39,771 bases of DNA, taken from a virus. The notes under the pieces are model-generated. The model worked only from the letters and a program-made list of their open reading frames with translations. It was not told the DNA's origin and ran no database searches. The translations under genes and the position numbers were made by a program. Location: positions 1 through 39,771 of the IMG/VR virus record IMGVR_UViG_3300028925_004997; one strand, 5' to 3'. Shown here in pieces: positions 8,177 through 18,667 of this stretch. Within the stretch, counting starts at the first letter, position 1, and the number at the start of each line of letters is the position of its first letter.

Positions 8177-11100
8177 ATGTTTAAACTAGACAACAGAATA
8201 ACGCTACTTCAAAGAGAACTTGAAAGCGGTAGAATAGATGAATTTCAGTTTGCACAAGGACTTAAATCATTCTATGACCGTTCTCCTACGTCATTTGACA
8301 CCCGTAGTTTGCGTTTTATGGAGACTAAAATCAATGAGGCAGGCTTACCCCTTACGGAAGGTAGACAAGGGCGTAGTGACGGAGTTTTAGCACAAACCGT
8401 ATCTGGATTAATTGAAGGTTTTACAACGTTTGGTTTTGCAGATACGCCTGATACATCTACAGAACGTATTGCTAATAACATAGGACATTTGATTGGATTA
8501 GCACCAAGTTTAGTAGTATCAACTATTACTGGTGGTAGAGCTGCTGCTGGTGTCGTAAGTCGTGGACTAAAAGAAAAAGCTAAGAAAAGCGGCAATAAAC
8601 GTTTAGAGAAAGTAGCAGAACGCATAGATCTTAAATCTCAAGACTGGCAAAATAGCAATCTAAAAATACAAAAAGCTATGGATAGGTTTGCTAGAGCTAC
8701 AAAATTAGCATCACCTATGCCAACAGGCATTGATCCAGCTACTGGACAAAAACTATATGGTGTAGTATCTATACCTGGATTAGCAGCTAACTTTATACAG
8801 AAACAAGCTACAAAAGGTTTACATAACAATAACATAAGAGTTTTAGAGTATATGAACAAAGGTATACTCAAAAGCAAGTACATAGATAAAGCAGCAGTAG
8901 AAAATATTGTAAATCAGTCTATACATTTAAGTTTGTTAATGGCTATGTCTGCACAACCTTATGGTACTAGAGGTGAAGGATTTAAAGGGATGGCTATGGC
9001 TGGTGTACATGGTGCTGTAGCAGGTAGTATATTTGGTACTATAGGTGAGTATGTAAGTATTGGTAGAATGTTAGGTAGTAGCAATGCAGTAGTTCGTGGT
9101 TCTGGGGAAAGAGTAGTTCGTGGATTTGCTAAAGCATTAGGAACGCAACCTAATAGAATAGACCAATACAATACTATTAACTTTATTATGCGTGGTGGAG
9201 CAGGTGTTTCTTATGGTACTGTTACTTCTGAGTTAAATGATTTACCACTAGAAGACCAGATATATGAAACATTAATGGCTGCATTCTTTAGTGTAAATAG
9301 TAGAGCATCGTTTGAGAATAGAGCTACAAGAGATATTTATAACTCTATGAATGCAATACCAAGAGATTACAATATGAAGAAAGCTAGAAATTGGCTTACT
9401 GAACAACCTTGGTATCAAAATGAAAGTCCTGAGTATCAAGCATACTGGAGTAGATATTTAAAAAATATACAACAACAACAAATAGATTATACTGTAAATC
9501 AATATAGTGATATTATATTAGCATATGCAGAAACATATAAAGAGTTAAAAGAAAAAGGTATTATTACTCCTGAATTAGAGCAGAAAGCTAAAACAGATCG
9601 TAAAGCTAAAGAGAAAATATTAGGAGAAATGTACGATGCTTTAGATAAACAAAAGGCTGAAATAGAAGAAAGCATTATAGCTAATCGTACAGAAAAGCAA
9701 ATAGGCGATACAGAGCAAGTTGCTAAAGATATTGAACAGAAAAAATTTAGATTAGATTCTATTACATTAGAAGACGGTAGAACTATTGAGTATCAAATAC
9801 AAGAAGTAGATCCGTTGTCTGAACATTTACCTAAACAAAAATCATTAAAAGATATTTTTATAGATGTAAAACGTAGAAACAAAGACGCTAGTGTGCAGGA
9901 CTTACACAATATGTTTAAAAAAACTATTGATAATGTAAACTATGATATTAATGCTTTTGTAAAAGAAGTGTCTGGTAGATATAGAATTACTGTAAGTGAT
10001 AAACAAAAAAGAGAACTAATACAAACTGCACATTATTTAAAAGAAATAGATCGTTTTCCTATTGCTAGAATTTACATTGTAGGTGAAGGTGCATTGTCTA
10101 AAGATAAAAATTTAGAACCTACGTTAGAAAAAGAAGCACCTGAAACAGATTCTTATGATAAACCTATCGGTGGTAGTAAAGCTGGTAACTCTACACACGG
10201 TTCTAGTCGTGTAAATAAAAATAATGATTTTAGTACCAAAGAGGGCGATACATTACATTATGACTATGAATATTTAACTGCACGTATTTTAGAGCGTTAT
10301 TGGGATCACGCATCTAACTCTTATAAAAATAGACCAAGAGTTAAAAATGTTGCACCATTGTCTGTAGATATTTTTAGATATATACCTGAAGGTAAAACAG
10401 ATAGCAAAGGTAATCGTATTAGACCGTTGCAATTAGCAGAACATATGACTGATAAACAGTTAAATAATATGGCTAAGCAGCTAGAAAAAGAAGGTGCATT
10501 TATTTACGCTGCTAATGGTGAAACTGGTAGAATACAAGTTAGAGCATATCCTTGGAAAACAAATACAAAGTTAAAAGATATTAAAGCATTAAATAACTTT
10601 TTAATTAATGAATTAAAGATACCAGTTACTAAAGCTAGATATAAAAGTAATATTGCTACATTAATGTGGCGTATGCAAGAAACAGGATTAATTAGATTGG
10701 GTGAAATGCCTACTAAAGATTTAATACGTGAATGGGTTAAAACAGAACCGTATGAAAGTGTAACTAAATTCCAAAAACGTACCAAGCATCATTCTGGTAT
10801 TGAGATAGCATTAAATCCAGAATACTTTGCTGGGTACAAGAATTTAACAAGAACACGTCAAGTAGATATGGACGTATTTAATCCTAAGAATTTTACTGAT
10901 ATTAAATTATCTCTAGATCCTTTAGTAATAGAAAAATTTTTAAATGACAAACGTTATACAGATATTGATATGACACCAATATTTGAGAACACTTATATTA
11001 CGTTGTATGGTAAACGTTCTAGTAAAGCTAACAATGATTTGTATGAACAGTTTGCTAAAGATAATCCAGAATTAATACAACGTGTTGAGTCACATAATAA

Positions 11101-14100
11101 AAAAGTTTTAGAAAGTATTGAATCTGGTAAGTATCGTTTACAAGATAAGTTTAATGATATAGGATTTAGCAAATTAAAATCTATACCAGAGTATGAACCT
11201 TTAAGTCAAATATCTATGAGTAGATACTTACGATTTGAAGGAGATACATTTAACCATATTGTTATAGAAGATTTACCAAGTAGTGTAAAAGATATGGGTA
11301 AAGCATTAAAAGAAAACAATTCAGGTACAGATGGTGTAACTATGACACACCAAAGGTTAGCTGAAATTATTAAAGAGAATTATGGATACGATCCTCGTAC
11401 AGGAGTATTTAAAACATTAGGATTATTTAGACCAGAGTATGGTGTTCGTGGACAGATTATTAATAAAACAGCTGATTTTGAAATGGATAGTTATTGGCAA
11501 ACATTTGCAGAAAAACACAATTTAGATAAAATACATTATGTTTCTGGTATTAAAGAGGCTACTAATATAAAACCAACTAAAGTTCGTTGGAATGAAAAAA
11601 CTAAAGAGTTTGAGTTAGTTGGTAAGTTAAATGTATTTAAATCTAAAATAGAAGATAATTACTTGAATTTAAATGTGTATGAAAACTTTGAAAAGATAGG
11701 TAATCAAAAACTATTGCAGCAGGTTATGTCTAATATGAACACATTTGAAATGGACCCGAATACCAAAGTAGGTAGAGATTATTGGAATAAATGGGAAGAA
11801 TTAGTTTCTAAAGCAGCAGCTGGTGATCCTAAAGCTACAGCATTAGCTGAAAAAGAATATTTAGGTAACAAAGAATTATCAGGTAGAATAGACGATATAA
11901 GCATTAAACTGCTAGATCAAATACTGTTTGAAAGACCTGATAGTAAAGCAGCACAAAGTATTATTAAACAAATTTTAGAAATAGAACGTTTATCTGATTT
12001 TGATAAACAAGCGATGCAGGAATGGACTGATTATAGAACTAATACATACAATAGACAGTTAGTAGAAGACTATTTGATTGATACAAATTTTGATCCTGGT
12101 ACATATTTGAGACCTGGTGTTAGAGAGTATATTAATGAAAGAGTGCAGCAATATGTAGCTAAAAGACTTACTAGACCACGTATTAAGCACTCATATAGCT
12201 CTAAATTGGGCTTATATGACGTTTTAATTAGTGGACGTAAGCAAAAGTACTCTAAAGCTAAGAAAGGTCTAGCAAACAACGAATTTATGATGAATGAGGG
12301 TGCAAGAGATGTTGTAGAGGTTACAGTATACGAAGGTACGAAAAACGAAAAAACAATGACACTTGGCAAGTTTTGGGATACTTGGGTAGAAATGAAAGAG
12401 AATCCTACAACAAAAAGAGCACAACGTGACTTTGAAGAGTATGATTTTGTACGTAAAAACGTAGGATTTATACGTTCACCTATGATTAGTAATGGTGGTT
12501 TTCGTATAGGAGAGTTTGTTGGGTTTGCTAAAACACGTAAAGGTATATCATTAATTACCAACGAATACAATGACTTTATGATGTCTGGTGCTGATAAAGA
12601 TATTGACTCTGCACATATGTTCTGGGGACTACCAAAAGAATTGACTACTGCATATAAACAATCTTTTATACAAGACCAATTAGTTCGTAAAAAGAATGGC
12701 AAAAAAGATACAGTAGATTTGAAAGATCCAGAACGTGGTAGAGAACTAGCTAATGCAGAACCATCAGAAAGTAAAGGAAAAGAAGCACATTTAGCAGACA
12801 TATTAGATACAAGAGCTAAGTTAAGAAATGGTAAAATATCAACTATGTCTCAAGATTCTATTGGTTTGATTACTAATGGTGTTAATCAGATTTCATTAGA
12901 GTTAGATATTAATAGACAGCTTGAAGACAATACTCCACGTACAGATACTAAAATTAAAAGTAGAATGCGTGATAATTATTTAAATGCATTTAATGAATTA
13001 ATTATTGATAGAAATGTTATGTTAAATACCTACATTGATGCTGCAGATTTGTCTAATATAGATTTACCTATTGTAGCCTTACGTAAAATGCGTGGTAAAT
13101 ATGAATGGATGTATGAAGGTGCTGAAAGCGGTGAAATGTTAGCACGTAGACAAGCTATTAAAAATATGCATAAACTTGTATTTGGTAGTAGACGTAAAAC
13201 AGATATGCCTTTAGATGTTCAAGAAACTGCTACACATTATCTTGAAAAGACACAAGACGCTAAGTCATATTTGGGATTGATTGCAGATCAATACATTGGA
13301 TTACGTTTAGAGTTAAATCCTTGGAATAGATTTAGTAAAGAACAAAGCGTAGCATTGTTAAAAGATATTTCTGAACAAATTATTAGTCATCCAATATATC
13401 GTAAAGTAGGTATAAAAGATTTTTCAGAACATTTTATGAAAGGATTAAATCCTAAAGAGTTTGATAACATAGTAGAATATGAAACATTTTTATGGAATAA
13501 ACTAAATCAGGTAATTGATTTATCTTCTGCATTAAAAAAGTCTAATGACTTTAAACAATATGCAATGAAAGAATTAGAAATGACTAGTGAGTCTGTAGAT
13601 GATTTTATTACACAGGTAGTAGAGCTTACATTTGAGCAGCGTAATAGATTATACCAATCATTTACAAACGACCAGAAATATTTTAAAAAACATAACAGAC
13701 GTTCTTATGGTGATCAAATAGCTTACACTAAAGTTATATTAAGAGAACAATTACAGGAATTATCTAATAGAAGAAAAGAAGAAGGAAAGCCATTACCAAA
13801 AGAGGCGTTTAATAGAGTAGAAGATTTGTTTGATGTATTTTATATAGCAACACCATTAATTAAATCAGATTTTGTAGGATTTAGAGGTGAGAATCGTTTT
13901 GAGTTCTTAAGAAGAGTAAATAGTAGAATTAATGAACTATTAAAAGAGAAAGAACAAAAAGAAAAGCTTGGTGAGTTCTTTAACAAATCAGATAGATTAG
14001 AAGGACTATACAGACTTAGAGGTTCTTTACAAGCTGAGTTTACTGGACAGTTACCTGATCGTGAACAGACTTGGGCAATACGTGCTAGAAATAAAGAGTA

Positions 14101-17100
14101 TATGTCTAAAGCTAGATATGAAATATTAAAGCTATCACAAGAATCTAGACAACAACGTATTGATAAATTGCGTCAAGAATTAGAGTTAGATAAGTTTGAA
14201 GAAGTTATAATGGACGATTTGAATGTGCCACCAAAAGGTAGGCAATCTAAAATAGACGCAAAGCCTGGTCAAGAAGTTGTACTCAAAACAAAGAAAATGG
14301 TTCCCGATTTAATTGATTTAGATATTCTTACAGATCCAGCTAAGTTAGATGCTTTGATAGAAAGCTTACAGCCATTAAAGCAATCGCAAACACCACTACT
14401 AAAAGAAAACTTAAATGAATTTAAAAATTTAATTTATTCTCAGACAGCAGTTGGTAATGAAAAGCTATTGTTTAATTTACCAAGTGAGTATTCATTTTTC
14501 TTAAAACGTATTGATAGAACATCAGACTTTATACAAAATATAGACGGTACTCGTTTTGGATTTTTTATGAAGATGATGAATAATAAGTATGGTAAAGAAG
14601 ACGTGTTAACAAAAATTAAACGCAATAAAGAGTTATTACAAGAAGCTGAAAACACTCTAAAAGCTGATATTACTAGAGATATACCGTTAGATACTTTTGA
14701 TGAGTTCTATAAAAAACGTGCTAAAGAAAATACAAAAGAAGAGTTTATGAATATATCGCAGCAATACAAAGTGTATGTAGACAGCTGGGCTAAAGGTAAT
14801 TCTAAATTAGTAAATGAAGTTGCAGATAAAACTGAAGCTAAAATATTAAAAGATTCTGATACTATTGTTTACGGATACAATGAAAAGACACAGAAAATAC
14901 AAAAGTATAACAGTAGAGAAAGTTTTGAAAAACAAAACAATAAGTATCCATATTTACAAGAATTAGAACCTTTTAGATTATCTGAGTTAATTACTAATGA
15001 AATTAATGCATTAAATCCTAGCAGAGCACACTTGCGTGATCCTAAAAAATTAGACCAAGTGCTTGGTATTTATCAAAGACTTAATAAAGAACTAGCACCG
15101 TTTGAGCAGCGTTTACAATTTGATAGAGTATTAAAGTTTAATGAAAAGACTGGTCAAATGGAAGAGTATGGTATTACTGTGCCTACATCTACATTAAAGA
15201 CTGTAGCAGAAACAATATATCGTTTACACGTAAATGCTAATCAGTTAGCAGACTTTAATACAAAGTATGTTGGATTAATAAAGAAGGTATTAAACGAAAG
15301 TCAAAAAGGTTATAAAGACCATGGTAATGCATTATGGGAATATGCATCAGTAAAACATACATTAGGTAATGATAATCTTGGACCAAAGAAAGGTCAAACA
15401 ACCGCTGAAGAGCAGGTAGATTTAATTAAACGTTTAGAAAAAGCAGAATCTGAGATTAAAAAAATCAACCAAAAATTTTATTATACTAACTCAAAAGGTG
15501 ATCGTGTATATGTAGAACCTTTAGAGTATGCTAATATAATTAGAACTGAAGTAATACAACCTATCATGGAATACTCTTTGAATAGTATGATTAAGAGTAA
15601 TTATAAAAACATTGGTAAATTGTTTGAGCAGCAAACTACATTTCCATTAGAGTTCTTTTCTAATACTACATTACCAGAAGGTCATCCAAAGTATTGGCAG
15701 CAACGCATGGCACAATTGTTTTTAAACAAACACGGATTAATTGAAGTACGTAGATTGTTATGGTTTGACAAGACTGTTCGATTACAAGCAGATAAACAAA
15801 CTGGATTTGATGTACAAAAGAATCACTTCCATTACGATGATATGGTATGGATTAAGTTTCATTTAAACTTACGTGACCACATTCTTGATAAGTATTCTGA
15901 TTATGTAAACAATAATGGTTCATTAGATTGGAATGCATTAAGTAGAACGAAGATAAAAGAAAATAAGAAAACTATTAGTATGGCTGACAAGGTTCGTAAA
16001 GACATTAGAGCATTTACTGGAAAGTATGGTGAATGGTCAAGTGAAGTTGGTAAGTTTGCAGAAGATGGCGTATCCGATAGATTCTTTCCACAAATGGGAC
16101 AAATGGATACTAAACTTAATAGAAAGTTTATTGAAGAAGTATGGTTACCATCTGAGAAAGAACGTATTATGGCTAAAACAAATTATAAACAGCTTACTGA
16201 TGCTAAGCTTGTAGAAGATGTTAGAGATAGATTAATTACATTTAAAGAAGCAAAAGAATTAGAATACCAAAGACTTGAGAATAAAGTTCTTGAGCAAAAC
16301 AAGTATGAAAATCCATATATAGATCCAGAAGCTATGGATATGTTAAATCAGATTAGCACTAGAAAAGGTAAGAATCCTTATCCTGGTATGGGCACTACAA
16401 CACACGCACGATCACGTTTAGAGCGTTCTATGCCTGGTTGGAGAAGTGATGGTAATGTACCATTAGACTATATGAATAGTTTAAGTAGAGGATTAATGCA
16501 AAACATTGGTGCTATGTATAGTAGAATTTATTTAGATAAGTTTTTACAACAATCTAAACAGAATCCACGTATGCGTGAAAACGCTGAAAAATGGCACGCT
16601 ACAATGATTGATTTTACTAGAGGATATATGGGCTTCCCTTCAACAAGAGTGTTAGAAGTACACGGTGTTACAGCTAAAGAAATGCAGCTATTGAAAGATT
16701 GGCAGAAAGCAAACTTTGACCAAGAATGGAAAGTTGGTAAGCTAGATGTAGTAAGTAAAAAACTATTATACGATTTAGAGCAGCAATCAATACCTACTAC
16801 TAGTGAACAACGTATGAAAAAACGTGAATTAATTGTTAGAGCATATAAGTCTACTAATGGTAATAAATTAAATGCATTACGTAAAGAATTAAAAACTGTT
16901 AAGAATGAACAGCGTAAAGAAGAGATAATAGTAGAAATGGCAAACGTAAAACAAAAGATGTATGAAAATGTCAAGAAACAGTTTGCTAAATATTTAGAAA
17001 CACAAACTATTAAAAATCTTAATGAGTTTATTAAAGATGAAAATATAGATAAACTGAATATTAACAATACACCTAGACAATGGTTTAGTGATGAAAGTGT

Positions 17101-18511
17101 TGGTAATTTTGGATTAAGACTAGAAAATAGAATATCTAAAGTATATGGTGGTATTACAGGGAAAAAACTATTTCCATCACTACCAGATAATGTTCAAGCT
17201 AGACATAAAGCATTGGTAGATCGTGCACAGTATATTTCTGATCTTGAAGGTAGATTTGAATTGCTATCATTATTGTTTAGTCCTAAAGCAGCTATTACAA
17301 ATATTTATGGTGGTTATCAAAACATTATTACTGATACAGGGTTTGACCATTTCTTTAAATCAGGAGATACTAATTATTTAATTAAAGAAATATTTGCTGG
17401 TCAAAAGTTTAAATTATTTAACAAAGAAACAGGTAAGTTTGAATTTAGAGAACTGCGTAATAAAGAAGATATACACGAAATGATTGATTCATTAGGATTG
17501 CTTGAAGGTAATTTATTACAAGAGTTAGCATACATACAGGCAAATGAACCTGTGCAGGCTAAGAAGTTTTTAAAAGAATTGGTAAAGAAAGTTACTGCAC
17601 ATACTAGAGCTGAAAAACTATATGGTAATAGTAAAGAAGTAAACGATAAAATTAATAAATACGTTAATACTACTGTAGGTGAGTTAGCTAAGAAGTATAA
17701 CGTGAATAAAGCTGTAATGGATAAAGGTAGTATTTTTATGTCTGCTACTGAAAAACATTTAAGACGTAAAGCATTTTTAGCACATTATTTGAAAGCTAGA
17801 GAGATCTATTCTGATCTTGAAGGTAATATAAGAGTAACAGATGAGTTCTTAGTAGATAGTGCTAGAAAGGGCGTAGAAGCGTCTCAATTTATTTATCACG
17901 CTACATTTAGACCTAACTTTAGTAACACAGCTTTTGGACGTGTTATGACACGTTTTCAACCATATGCGTGGAATAGTATACGTAGAAGAAAAGTAATCTT
18001 TGAAGATATGATGGCAGCAGAAGGTCATCCAAACTTTGAGGTTACAAAACGATTCCAAAGACAAGTAGCTAATGATATGATGACAATGGCATTAGGTACA
18101 TTGTTTGCTTATTCTATATTTGAATATGCATTATCACCACCAATGTCTTGGATGAAAGAAAGTGCGGAGTTTTTATTTGGCGATGAAGAAACTAGAAAAA
18201 AAGCATTCTTTAATCAGTATCCAATACAAGCATTAGCACCATTACAAATTATAACACCACCAGCAAGTAGATTTATATTACCACATATTAATGGTATGGT
18301 TAATGGTGATTATGAAGCATTTTGGAAATATACTGCTTGGACTTATGTACCAGGAGGTAGATTTGCTAGAGATGTATATAAGACTGTTAATAATCCAAAA
18401 TACGCTGTAGAATATCAGACTGGATTACCATATAATAGCTTTAAATGGCATATGGCAAAGGTCAGACGTCAAGCCGAACAGAGAGAGATAAACGAAGATC
18501 CAACGACTTGA
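8177..18511 (+). CDS. giant virion protein (3,444 aa) with a putative two-barrel RNA polymerase core
   Basis: One uninterrupted frame fills 10.3 kb. Hydrophobic segments occur near residues 101-128, 271-296 and 3303-3322, suited to membrane passage during ejection. Residues about 1050-1625 carry an ordered motif set like two-double-psi-beta-barrel RNA polymerases: DG at 1052-1053; K1079, GVRG at 1089-1092 and K1097 (first barrel); R1433-S-P1435; DKDID with D1473, D1475 and D1477 (metal loop, compare DFDGD, or DFDID in crAss-like gp66); MSQDSIGLITN at 1557-1567; IDAAD at 1620-1624. Beta' has the same R-x-P to D spacing (about 35 against 40 here). No T7/N4-type polymerase motif set was found. 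The rest is helical with no recognised enzyme. It starts right after the preceding stop and ends within a terminator. That it is virion-borne is inferred from gene order; the polymerase call is inference from motifs. Confidence 0.7.
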   Translation: MFKLDNRITLLQRELESGRIDEFQFAQGLKSFYDRSPTSFDTRSLRFMETKINEAGLPLTEGRQGRSDGVLAQTVSGLIEGFTTFGFADTPDTSTERIANNIGHLIGLAPSLVVSTITGGRAAAGVVSRGLKEKAKKSGNKRLEKVAERIDLKSQDWQNSNLKIQKAMDRFARATKLASPMPTGIDPATGQKLYGVVSIPGLAANFIQKQATKGLHNNNIRVLEYMNKGILKSKYIDKAAVENIVNQSIHLSLLMAMSAQPYGTRGEGFKGMAMAGVHGAVAGSIFGTIGEYVSIGRMLGSSNAVVRGSGERVVRGFAKALGTQPNRIDQYNTINFIMRGGAGVSYGTVTSELNDLPLEDQIYETLMAAFFSVNSRASFENRATRDIYNSMNAIPRDYNMKKARNWLTEQPWYQNESPEYQAYWSRYLKNIQQQQIDYTVNQYSDIILAYAETYKELKEKGIITPELEQKAKTDRKAKEKILGEMYDALDKQKAEIEESIIANRTEKQIGDTEQVAKDIEQKKFRLDSITLEDGRTIEYQIQEVDPLSEHLPKQKSLKDIFIDVKRRNKDASVQDLHNMFKKTIDNVNYDINAFVKEVSGRYRITVSDKQKRELIQTAHYLKEIDRFPIARIYIVGEGALSKDKNLEPTLEKEAPETDSYDKPIGGSKAGNSTHGSSRVNKNNDFSTKEGDTLHYDYEYLTARILERYWDHASNSYKNRPRVKNVAPLSVDIFRYIPEGKTDSKGNRIRPLQLAEHMTDKQLNNMAKQLEKEGAFIYAANGETGRIQVRAYPWKTNTKLKDIKALNNFLINELKIPVTKARYKSNIATLMWRMQETGLIRLGEMPTKDLIREWVKTEPYESVTKFQKRTKHHSGIEIALNPEYFAGYKNLTRTRQVDMDVFNPKNFTDIKLSLDPLVIEKFLNDKRYTDIDMTPIFENTYITLYGKRSSKANNDLYEQFAKDNPELIQRVESHNKKVLESIESGKYRLQDKFNDIGFSKLKSIPEYEPLSQISMSRYLRFEGDTFNHIVIEDLPSSVKDMGKALKENNSGTDGVTMTHQRLAEIIKENYGYDPRTGVFKTLGLFRPEYGVRGQIINKTADFEMDSYWQTFAEKHNLDKIHYVSGIKEATNIKPTKVRWNEKTKEFELVGKLNVFKSKIEDNYLNLNVYENFEKIGNQKLLQQVMSNMNTFEMDPNTKVGRDYWNKWEELVSKAAAGDPKATALAEKEYLGNKELSGRIDDISIKLLDQILFERPDSKAAQSIIKQILEIERLSDFDKQAMQEWTDYRTNTYNRQLVEDYLIDTNFDPGTYLRPGVREYINERVQQYVAKRLTRPRIKHSYSSKLGLYDVLISGRKQKYSKAKKGLANNEFMMNEGARDVVEVTVYEGTKNEKTMTLGKFWDTWVEMKENPTTKRAQRDFEEYDFVRKNVGFIRSPMISNGGFRIGEFVGFAKTRKGISLITNEYNDFMMSGADKDIDSAHMFWGLPKELTTAYKQSFIQDQLVRKKNGKKDTVDLKDPERGRELANAEPSESKGKEAHLADILDTRAKLRNGKISTMSQDSIGLITNGVNQISLELDINRQLEDNTPRTDTKIKSRMRDNYLNAFNELIIDRNVMLNTYIDAADLSNIDLPIVALRKMRGKYEWMYEGAESGEMLARRQAIKNMHKLVFGSRRKTDMPLDVQETATHYLEKTQDAKSYLGLIADQYIGLRLELNPWNRFSKEQSVALLKDISEQIISHPIYRKVGIKDFSEHFMKGLNPKEFDNIVEYETFLWNKLNQVIDLSSALKKSNDFKQYAMKELEMTSESVDDFITQVVELTFEQRNRLYQSFTNDQKYFKKHNRRSYGDQIAYTKVILREQLQELSNRRKEEGKPLPKEAFNRVEDLFDVFYIATPLIKSDFVGFRGENRFEFLRRVNSRINELLKEKEQKEKLGEFFNKSDRLEGLYRLRGSLQAEFTGQLPDREQTWAIRARNKEYMSKARYEILKLSQESRQQRIDKLRQELELDKFEEVIMDDLNVPPKGRQSKIDAKPGQEVVLKTKKMVPDLIDLDILTDPAKLDALIESLQPLKQSQTPLLKENLNEFKNLIYSQTAVGNEKLLFNLPSEYSFFLKRIDRTSDFIQNIDGTRFGFFMKMMNNKYGKEDVLTKIKRNKELLQEAENTLKADITRDIPLDTFDEFYKKRAKENTKEEFMNISQQYKVYVDSWAKGNSKLVNEVADKTEAKILKDSDTIVYGYNEKTQKIQKYNSRESFEKQNNKYPYLQELEPFRLSELITNEINALNPSRAHLRDPKKLDQVLGIYQRLNKELAPFEQRLQFDRVLKFNEKTGQMEEYGITVPTSTLKTVAETIYRLHVNANQLADFNTKYVGLIKKVLNESQKGYKDHGNALWEYASVKHTLGNDNLGPKKGQTTAEEQVDLIKRLEKAESEIKKINQKFYYTNSKGDRVYVEPLEYANIIRTEVIQPIMEYSLNSMIKSNYKNIGKLFEQQTTFPLEFFSNTTLPEGHPKYWQQRMAQLFLNKHGLIEVRRLLWFDKTVRLQADKQTGFDVQKNHFHYDDMVWIKFHLNLRDHILDKYSDYVNNNGSLDWNALSRTKIKENKKTISMADKVRKDIRAFTGKYGEWSSEVGKFAEDGVSDRFFPQMGQMDTKLNRKFIEEVWLPSEKERIMAKTNYKQLTDAKLVEDVRDRLITFKEAKELEYQRLENKVLEQNKYENPYIDPEAMDMLNQISTRKGKNPYPGMGTTTHARSRLERSMPGWRSDGNVPLDYMNSLSRGLMQNIGAMYSRIYLDKFLQQSKQNPRMRENAEKWHATMIDFTRGYMGFPSTRVLEVHGVTAKEMQLLKDWQKANFDQEWKVGKLDVVSKKLLYDLEQQSIPTTSEQRMKKRELIVRAYKSTNGNKLNALRKELKTVKNEQRKEEIIVEMANVKQKMYENVKKQFAKYLETQTIKNLNEFIKDENIDKLNINNTPRQWFSDESVGNFGLRLENRISKVYGGITGKKLFPSLPDNVQARHKALVDRAQYISDLEGRFELLSLLFSPKAAITNIYGGYQNIITDTGFDHFFKSGDTNYLIKEIFAGQKFKLFNKETGKFEFRELRNKEDIHEMIDSLGLLEGNLLQELAYIQANEPVQAKKFLKELVKKVTAHTRAEKLYGNSKEVNDKINKYVNTTVGELAKKYNVNKAVMDKGSIFMSATEKHLRRKAFLAHYLKAREIYSDLEGNIRVTDEFLVDSARKGVEASQFIYHATFRPNFSNTAFGRVMTRFQPYAWNSIRRRKVIFEDMMAAEGHPNFEVTKRFQRQVANDMMTMALGTLFAYSIFEYALSPPMSWMKESAEFLFGDEETRKKAFFNQYPIQALAPLQIITPPASRFILPHINGMVNGDYEAFWKYTAWTYVPGGRFARDVYKTVNNPKYAVEYQTGLPYNSFKWHMAKVRRQAEQREINEDPTT

Positions 18512-18520
18512 CGTCTTTTT
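18464..18520 (+). terminator. intrinsic terminator overlapping the end of the giant gene
   Basis: AGACGTCAAG at 18464-18473 is perfectly complementary to CTTGACGTCT at 18507-18516, followed by T residues to 18520. The left arm lies inside the last codons of the giant gene and the right arm spans its TGA. The 33-base loop is long for an intrinsic terminator, so efficiency is uncertain. It is placed exactly where rightward late transcription should end before the convergent early genes. Confidence 0.65.
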
Positions 18521-18535
18521 CATACGGCATAGGAA

Positions 18536-18667
18536 TTATTTTTTTAACATACGCAATGCATCTTTTAACCTTTTATGTTTTGTGGTCAAAAGATTTATTG
18601 CTTCTTCCGTCAAACTTATTAGTTCTTTCGTTTCTTTTATTAACATTTCTTTTTCTTTTTTATCCAT
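18536..18667 (-). CDS. small helical charged protein (43 aa), last gene of the early operon
   Basis: Starts MDKKEKEMLIKETKELISLT and is a single predicted charged amphipathic helix ending LKK. An AAAGGA site lies about seven bases before the ATG on the minus strand. It ends only 24 bases from the stop of the convergent giant gene. Small, but with a good ribosome site and a coiled-coil-like pattern. Function unknown. Confidence 0.5.
   Translation of the reverse strand: MDKKEKEMLIKETKELISLTEEAINLLTTKHKRLKDALRMLKK

Noticed and set aside
12070-12801. 243-codon open frame on the minus strand inside the giant gene
   Set aside because: It lies fully opposite the giant coding frame, near the putative catalytic region, has no ribosome site, and its Ser/Leu/Phe-rich product is what a reversed Lys/Glu/Asp-rich frame gives.
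16528-17067. 179-codon minus-strand open frame inside the giant gene
   Set aside because: Shadow of the plus frame; low-complexity Ser/Leu/Phe product, no start signal and no neighbours on that strand.
8177-18511. N4-type (T7-like fold) virion RNA polymerase, suggested by similar size (about 3,500 aa)
   Set aside because: An isolated ETGR at about residue 780 is the only partial hit; the K-x-x-x-x-Y-G and H-D-x-S motifs were not found, while the two-barrel motif series is present in order.
8177-18511. DarB-like antirestriction or transglycosylase reading of the giant protein
   Set aside because: No helicase, methyltransferase (for example NPPY) or lysozyme-type catalytic motif was seen along the chain.
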